Shown: positions 20,298 to 24,263 of the stretch, piece after piece
Numbering within the stretch: position 1 is the first letter of the stretch
How the letters are laid out: each line of letters opens with the position of its first letter
DNA from: a virus
IMG/VR virus record: IMGVR_UViG_3300021131_000047
Span: 1 to 24,263 of that record
Length of the DNA stretch: 24,263 bases
Strand: one strand, 5' to 3'
Notes under the pieces: model-generated
What the model was told of the DNA's origin: nothing
Databases searched by the model: none
The model's input: only the letters and a program-made list of their open reading frames with translations
Made by a program: the position numbers and the translations under genes

Positions 20298-20927
20298 TTA
20301 CCCCACTAAATAAGGTGTTGTGATGCGTCTTGTGAATACCGATGAGAGTACCGCACGGACTTGCTTGGTGTATTCTTGATTAAATATCTCTGCCTCACCG
20401 TATGCCTGTTCCTTGTGCTTGGCTTTATAGCAAGCGTAAAACGCTACAGGGGTGGTGTACGGCCCAGGGATAGTCTCGGTTGGAGATGCGTTAGACAATG
20501 CCGTTGGCATGATGATAGTGTCTAACTCTATGCTGTACGTCTGATCAGGCACTGGCCCCAGATAAATACTGGTTTGGCCATACATTGAATACGCAATTGG
20601 TCTGCCAATGTAGTTCTGGTAGTACCGCAGACGAGCATTGAAGTCTGTGAACGCCATATATTGCAGTGCAATACGGGTGTTGCCCCAGATCAAGTTCAAA
20701 TTGATGATGTCCAGCGTGTTTGTGCCGTTTGGCAAGCTGGATGTCAGGATTACTTCTTGATTTGCTGCTACAGATGATGTTTGGTAAGTACGCAAACAGC
20801 CAGTATCTCGCACCATGCGAGTACGGCCATCATTGATGTAGTCTGTTAGTTCAGCGTCAGTGTAGAAATTCGCATTGGCATCATGCAGCAATCTCCGGCA
20901 TTCCGTGATGTAGTCAGAGAGTACCAT
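20298..20927 (-). CDS. Head-to-tail adaptor-like protein
   Basis: The 209-residue protein starts MVLSDYITECRRLLHDANAN and continues FYTDAELTDYINDGRTRMVRDTGC. This is a typical opening for phage adaptor proteins that bind under the portal ('LxxYxxxxRxxLxD...Y.d.eL..yIN.gr..va.dt'). The rest alternates strands and helices, with GQTSIYLGPVPDQTYSIELD and YTTPVAFYACYKAKHKEQAY. In podoviruses such adaptors (P22 gp4, T7 gp11 roles) join portal to tail nozzle. The ATG is supported by GAGGATCAA just upstream. The portal itself lies outside the window. Confidence 0.72.
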   Translation of the reverse strand: MVLSDYITECRRLLHDANANFYTDAELTDYINDGRTRMVRDTGCLRTYQTSSVAANQEVILTSSLPNGTNTLDIINLNLIWGNTRIALQYMAFTDFNARLRYYQNYIGRPIAYSMYGQTSIYLGPVPDQTYSIELDTIIMPTALSNASPTETIPGPYTTPVAFYACYKAKHKEQAYGEAEIFNQEYTKQVRAVLSSVFTRRITTPYLVG

Positions 20928-20942
20928 TTGATCCTCATGATG

Positions 20943-21269
20943 TTATGCGGCTTTTTGGACAACGCCAGCCCTACGCTTTTGAGGCACAGGGACTGGCTTT
21001 GCGTCAACCACGGGGGATAGAACGTGGAGATTAGGACGAGAAGACGAAAAACTAAATGAATTCAATCGCTCAAGAGCTTTATCAAATTCACCGCTGTGCT
21101 TCATCCATCCAAGTCGTTGAAGATACGGGACTTTGTTGTCATCGCCGTATCCAAATATGTGATTGCAAACAACAGGCGCAATTTCTACCGGCACTCCGAC
21201 AGGAAACGTAATCCGCTTGCCGTCAAAGCCATCTTCCAGTTCGTGTTGACTATTGTTTGTAACCCACAT
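20943..21269 (-). CDS. Short conserved phage head-region protein
   Basis: The 108-residue protein starts MWVTNNSQHELEDGFDGKRI. It contains TFPVGVPVEIAPVVCNHIFG and YGDDNKVPYLQRLGW, then EFDKALERLNSFSFS and a basic, Pro-containing tail. The 'DGxxxxFPxGxPVxxxxxxxxHIFGYGxxDKxPYLxRxGW' series is recognisable in small proteins between capsid and adaptor genes of many phages; I do not know an assigned role. It is soluble and small, fitting a head-completion or decoration function. It lies one base after the upstream stop codon. Confidence 0.78.
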   Translation of the reverse strand: MWVTNNSQHELEDGFDGKRITFPVGVPVEIAPVVCNHIFGYGDDNKVPYLQRLGWMKHSGEFDKALERLNSFSFSSSRPNLHVLSPVVDAKPVPVPQKRRAGVVQKAA

Positions 21270-21270
21270 G

Positions 21271-21666
21271 TTATGCAGTCAGAATATCGCCGTAGATGTA
21301 CAGGTCAACCGTAGCTGCCGCACCTTGCGCTGTACCCACGTTGATGTACACATAAGCCTGTGAGAATGCGTTTGTGGACGCAATGCTCAAGTCTTGTACA
21401 ACAGCGGCTGAGGACAGTGAAGGAGTGACAGAAGTCACGATTGCAGTACCACCTGCTGACGCTGCCGTTTGCACGGTGAAGCGAGCAGTCGTTGGGTTAA
21501 TCGAACCATTGGTCATCGCAATGGCACGAATCCGAAACTTGGTTGGAGTGTCGGCAAATGCAACAAACGTATCGCCTGTTGCATTCAAATTCAACGAAGG
21601 AACAACAGCCAGCAGAATGCTACCAAATTGACTGGGCAGTTTGTTTGCAACTCTAGATGAGGCCAT
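21271..21666 (-). CDS. Small beta-rich virion protein, possible capsid decoration protein
   Basis: The 131-residue protein is rich in Ala, Thr, Ser and Val with alternating hydrophobic residues typical of beta-sandwich proteins (FGSILLAVVPSLNLNATGDT, TKFRIRAIAMTNGSINPTTA, VDLYIYGDIL). It lacks Cys, charged clusters and enzyme motifs. AAGGAA is upstream of the ATG at 21666. It lies two genes after the major capsid gene, where decoration or stabilising proteins are common. A minor tail protein cannot be excluded. Confidence 0.75.
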   Translation of the reverse strand: MASSRVANKLPSQFGSILLAVVPSLNLNATGDTFVAFADTPTKFRIRAIAMTNGSINPTTARFTVQTAASAGGTAIVTSVTPSLSSAAVVQDLSIASTNAFSQAYVYINVGTAQGAAATVDLYIYGDILTA

Positions 21667-21675
21667 GTTTATTCC

Positions 21676-22782
21676 TTAGATGGTTTGCAGATAAACGGTA
21701 TCTGACACGCCGCCGAATGCTGTGGTCAATGTGAAGTTGGTTGTACCCAAAGCCACACCCAGACTCAACAGACCCACGTTGGCAGAAGCCACTTGGTGCA
21801 AACCGCCATCAACCAAAGTACCTGTGAACGCTGTGGTGCTGGTGTTGGTTGCGAAACCGTAAGCAGCACGGGGTGTGAAGATACCAGTGGTGATTGCTGG
21901 GTTGGTCAGAGTGGCTGAACCGGCTGTGACGTTTGATGTTGCATACAAAGGAGCAACAGCAGCGTTGGTATAACCAACACCGGAGGCGCCAGAGATGGAA
22001 GTCATGGTCAAGCACATCACAGCAGTTGCTGCGGTGGTTGATGCAGGGCTGAAGCTGATGGTAGGAACAGCAGTCATACCAGCGCCGTTGTTGGCGATAG
22101 TGATTGCGGTAACAGTACCAGAGCCAACCAGAGTTGCGTTGACAGTCAACACTGCGCCAGAACCAGTGGTGTCGCCGTTAGCGTTGACCACAGTGATGGT
22201 TGGTGCGGCTGTGTAACCAGCGCCTTGGTTGGTAACTGTCACTGCGTTGATCACACCACCAGAGATGGTGCAAGTTGCAGTTGCCTGAACGCCACCAGCA
22301 GGAGGAGCAGAGATCAACAGGATAGGGGCTTTGGTGTAGTTGCTACCGGCTGTAGTGATAGTCACTGTGGTGTTGATAGCGCCACCAACAATCACTGTAC
22401 CTGTTGCCAACACACTACCGCTACCAGATGTGAATGTACATGTGGGAGAAGAGGCAGTGCCGTTACCTGTACCAGCGGGATAGATACCGTTGGTGTAGCC
22501 AGAACCGGCTGTTGTGATGACAGCGCCAACCACAGTGCCGGTCAAGTTGATCAAACGGGTATTGAAACCGTCTGAAGACAACAGAGTCTGGCCAGATTGA
22601 GTGGTAGTGTCGCTGGTCTTCCATGTGTTGGAAATACCGTCATACTGCTGAATGGCAGTGTAAGGGCCAAGTTTCACGGAATACTGACCGCTTGGAACTG
22701 TGTACACAGCGCCAGAAGGCAGGTTGATTGGGGTGCTAGGCCAGTTAGTGCCACGTACACCAAAACCGATTTGGTTAATCAT
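21676..22782 (-). CDS. Repeat-rich head surface or fibre-like protein
   Basis: The 368-residue protein has an N-terminal domain with SGAVYTVPSGQYSVKLGPYT (23-42) and YDGISNTWKT. About four tandem units follow (84-263), each with the theme 'VxIxxxGxGYTxxPxIxI...GGxIxxV': AVITTAGSGYTNG, TITTAGSNYTKAP, VTVTNQGAGYTAAPTITVV and ITIANNGAGMTAVPTISFS. The C-terminal 100 residues are different (LVDGGLHQVASANVGLLSLG). Such repeats occur in phage surface and tail proteins. The position directly after the major capsid gene suggests a capsid surface (decoration or head fibre) protein, by inference. AAGGAG precedes the ATG. Confidence 0.75.
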   Translation of the reverse strand: MINQIGFGVRGTNWPSTPINLPSGAVYTVPSGQYSVKLGPYTAIQQYDGISNTWKTSDTTTQSGQTLLSSDGFNTRLINLTGTVVGAVITTAGSGYTNGIYPAGTGNGTASSPTCTFTSGSGSVLATGTVIVGGAINTTVTITTAGSNYTKAPILLISAPPAGGVQATATCTISGGVINAVTVTNQGAGYTAAPTITVVNANGDTTGSGAVLTVNATLVGSGTVTAITIANNGAGMTAVPTISFSPASTTAATAVMCLTMTSISGASGVGYTNAAVAPLYATSNVTAGSATLTNPAITTGIFTPRAAYGFATNTSTTAFTGTLVDGGLHQVASANVGLLSLGVALGTTNFTLTTAFGGVSDTVYLQTI

Positions 22783-22793
22783 GAATTTTCTCC

Positions 22794-23810
22794 TTAGATG
22801 GTGAGCGAGTTGTAGCCGGTGACTTTGGTCATGGCTTTAGGCTTAGTCACCACCAGTTCGGCAATGGTCAGCACAGCGCCAACATAACCGACTTGGAAGT
22901 TTGCCAAAGTGGACTCAAAGCCTGTGAAGGCAAATGAACCTTGCTCATGGATGTACAGACTCATGTAGTTGCTGTTGAGCAAATACACTGTACCTTCTGG
23001 GCAGTAGGGATCAGGATAGATAGGAACGCCAGCAACCATCAAGGCACGGAAACCAGATTGAGGGCCGTCTGAGTCATTGTCAAAGCCAACACCTTTTCCT
23101 GGGGTGATGACGTATGACTCTTGACCAACGTAGTCTTGAGCTAACAGTGTCCATGTACCGAAGCCGCAAACACCGAATGTTGGGACTTCAGCAGCGTTCT
23201 TGACAGTACCAGAAATATACTGCAACAAGTTCTGACGAGTTGGGTTAACAGAACCGGCAGCATACAGTTTGGATTTCCACCAAGTGTTTGATGTACGGTT
23301 GATGTTGCCGTATGTGGCCAAGGTTGTACCGTCATCCACAGCACCAGGCAAGCCGATGAACTGTTGGGTGTTGGTAGTGTTGTTGTACAGGGCAGTGGCC
23401 ATGCTGTCCATCATGCTGTTTGTTGCATCGTTCATACGAGCTTCAATCAACGGGATGACTGCGTAGTCTTGCTGCACTGCGCCTTCCATACCGAGGAACG
23501 GCACGGGGGCAATCATGAGCTTCAAGTTGAACTCGGCATTTGTCACGCCGACCTGAACGGAAGGCTGGGCAAACGAGCCAGAGTAGTCAGACCACTGTGA
23601 AGTGATCATCTGTGAACCCTGCACGGGGGCGGTCACAGAGGACACACCACCAGATGCTTGTTGTGAGTTGCTCAACAAAGCAGCCAACAGGGGTGTTGAG
23701 TTGTACAGTTGCACAACCAACTTAGGAATGAACGCTCTACGGGTTACGTATGAGAGTTCGGTGTACTGGCTACTGCCAGTGCTTGGAATGATACCGCCGC
23801 CAATAGCCAT
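22794..23810 (-). CDS. Major capsid protein
   Basis: The 338-residue protein fits HK97-fold phage capsid proteins. The N-terminal part has YTELSYVTRRAFIPKLVVQL and STPLLAALLS. The middle has a long helix with AVIPLIEARMNDATNSMMDS (about 117-136). The late part has PQSGFRALMVAGVPIYPDPY followed by CPEGTVYLLNSNYMSLYIHE (about 250-289). The G-x-P-I/V-Y-x-D...GT-x-Y-x-L-N signature is common in this family. AGGAG lies 6 bases before the ATG, one of the strongest ribosome binding sites of the window, as expected for an abundant protein. A scaffold-like gene lies upstream. Confidence 0.85.
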   Translation of the reverse strand: MAIGGGIIPSTGSSQYTELSYVTRRAFIPKLVVQLYNSTPLLAALLSNSQQASGGVSSVTAPVQGSQMITSQWSDYSGSFAQPSVQVGVTNAEFNLKLMIAPVPFLGMEGAVQQDYAVIPLIEARMNDATNSMMDSMATALYNNTTNTQQFIGLPGAVDDGTTLATYGNINRTSNTWWKSKLYAAGSVNPTRQNLLQYISGTVKNAAEVPTFGVCGFGTWTLLAQDYVGQESYVITPGKGVGFDNDSDGPQSGFRALMVAGVPIYPDPYCPEGTVYLLNSNYMSLYIHEQGSFAFTGFESTLANFQVGYVGAVLTIAELVVTKPKAMTKVTGYNSLTI

Positions 23811-23849
23811 TTAAGACTCCTAAAAAAATCCCCTGTTTACCAAACGACC
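23811..23849 (-). promoter_or_regulatory. Leader of the major capsid gene with strong ribosome binding site
   Basis: This 39-base gap is the longest in the late operon. On the minus strand it holds CAGGGGA, a run of seven T and AGGAGTCTTAA before the ATG. A 4-bp stem (GTTTggtAAAC) precedes the T-run but is too weak to call a terminator. The clear function is efficient translation of the capsid protein. Confidence 0.55.
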
Positions 23850-24263
23850 TTACAGACCAATGGGTCTGACAGGTTTACGAAATTCGCCCATCGCCTGTGC
23901 TGCTACATCCCGTGCGGCTTGAATAGGATTCTTGTGGAATGCCTTTAAATCAAACTGCCTCATTGGATTGGGATTGTAGCCACTTGGTGTTGGAACTGCC
24001 GCTTGTTTCATAAAATTATGATACTCAGCCGCAGTTTCGTGATCAACAATGTTTTTTTCTAACATTATTTTTTCAACTTGTTGGATTTCGGAGCGGCTTT
24101 GAACCAGTCCCTTGTCCATCAAATTTTTACGTCTGTTTTCCAGATCGTTGATTGAATCTTTCTCTTGCAACTTTGCTTCCAGAGATGCCACCCGTTGTTC
24201 GGCTTGTTGCAACGCACGGTTGGTGCGTTCTTCAATCTCTAACTCTGGCATGGCCACATCTGG
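23850..24263 (-). CDS. Probable capsid scaffolding protein, N-terminus cut by window edge
   Basis: The frame is open to the window edge; internal GTG (24257) and ATG (24251) codons exist, but the gene probably begins outside. The visible 137 residues start with a coiled coil (EERTNRALQQAEQRVASLEA) and LENRRKNLMDKGLVQSRSEI, pass HETAAEYHNFMKQAAVPTPS, and end FHKNPIQAARDVAAQAMGEF. A charged coiled coil, a middle with 'AAxYHNxMxxxAxPTP' and the position directly before the major capsid gene are typical of phage scaffolding proteins, which guide procapsid assembly and then leave. No protease motif is visible in the part present. Confidence 0.75.
   Translation of the reverse strand, partial: PDVAMPELEIEERTNRALQQAEQRVASLEAKLQEKDSINDLENRRKNLMDKGLVQSRSEIQQVEKIMLEKNIVDHETAAEYHNFMKQAAVPTPSGYNPNPMRQFDLKAFHKNPIQAARDVAAQAMGEFRKPVRPIGL

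Noticed and set aside
23811-23849. Possible terminator before the major capsid gene (weak stem and T7 run)
   Set aside because: The stem is only 4 bp and is separated from the T-run; a stop here would block the most needed gene.
1-24263. CRISPR arrays, tRNA genes, toxin-antitoxin, retroelement or anti-defence systems
   Set aside because: No regularly spaced repeats, cloverleaf-like sequence, reverse transcriptase motif or known defence domain was seen. tRNA detection by eye is not exhaustive.

Overview
The window looks like part of the genome of a tailed double-stranded DNA phage (Caudoviricetes), most probably with a short, podovirus-type tail. Nearly every base is coding. Genes overlap by 1 to 50 bases, no tRNA, rRNA or insertion sequence is visible, and the set combines recombination, virion and lysis genes. 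Several proteins resemble families I know from phages of freshwater and marine proteobacteria, possibly Burkholderiales. That host guess comes from memory of families and cannot be proved here. Terminase, portal, DNA polymerase and integrase are not in the window, so it is an internal fragment; both end genes are cut by the window edges.

Bases 1-4608, + strand: an early or replication-type cluster. After four small accessory proteins come a YqaJ/lambda-type exonuclease, a small basic protein with an AT-hook-like tail, a RecT-type annealing protein, a Cys-containing protein, a protein ending in an SSB-like acidic tip (DDDEIPF), small overlapping genes including a 47-residue ribbon-helix-helix candidate, and a RusA-type Holliday junction resolvase. 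Together these make a recombination module: resection, annealing, single-strand handling and junction cutting.

Bases 4605-24263, - strand: the late operon, read from right to left. It begins with the end of a scaffold-like gene and the major capsid protein. Next come a repeat-rich surface protein, a small beta-rich virion protein, a short protein, a tail adaptor-like protein, a tail fibre with a coupled 55-residue protein, and a lysis and membrane cluster (XhlA-like protein, two overlapping membrane-protein genes, 3-TM holin, M15 peptidase endolysin). These are followed by a small basic protein, a gp10-like nozzle/hub protein, two short proteins, four large low-complexity or coiled-coil proteins that look like ejection proteins, three small proteins, and an 881-residue virion protein.

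The two arms converge, and their stop codons share one TTAA with no visible terminator. I found two genes shorter than 60 codons (4049-4192 and 18684-18851) from start/stop coupling and protein pattern. A candidate internal promoter lies in one of the few real gaps of the late operon (7738-7766). I do not see a defence system, CRISPR array, retroelement or clearly new machinery. The most interesting points are the SSB-like tail protein, the dense overlapping small genes before rusA, the overlapping membrane-protein pair, and the spread of GxGYT beta-repeats in virion proteins.
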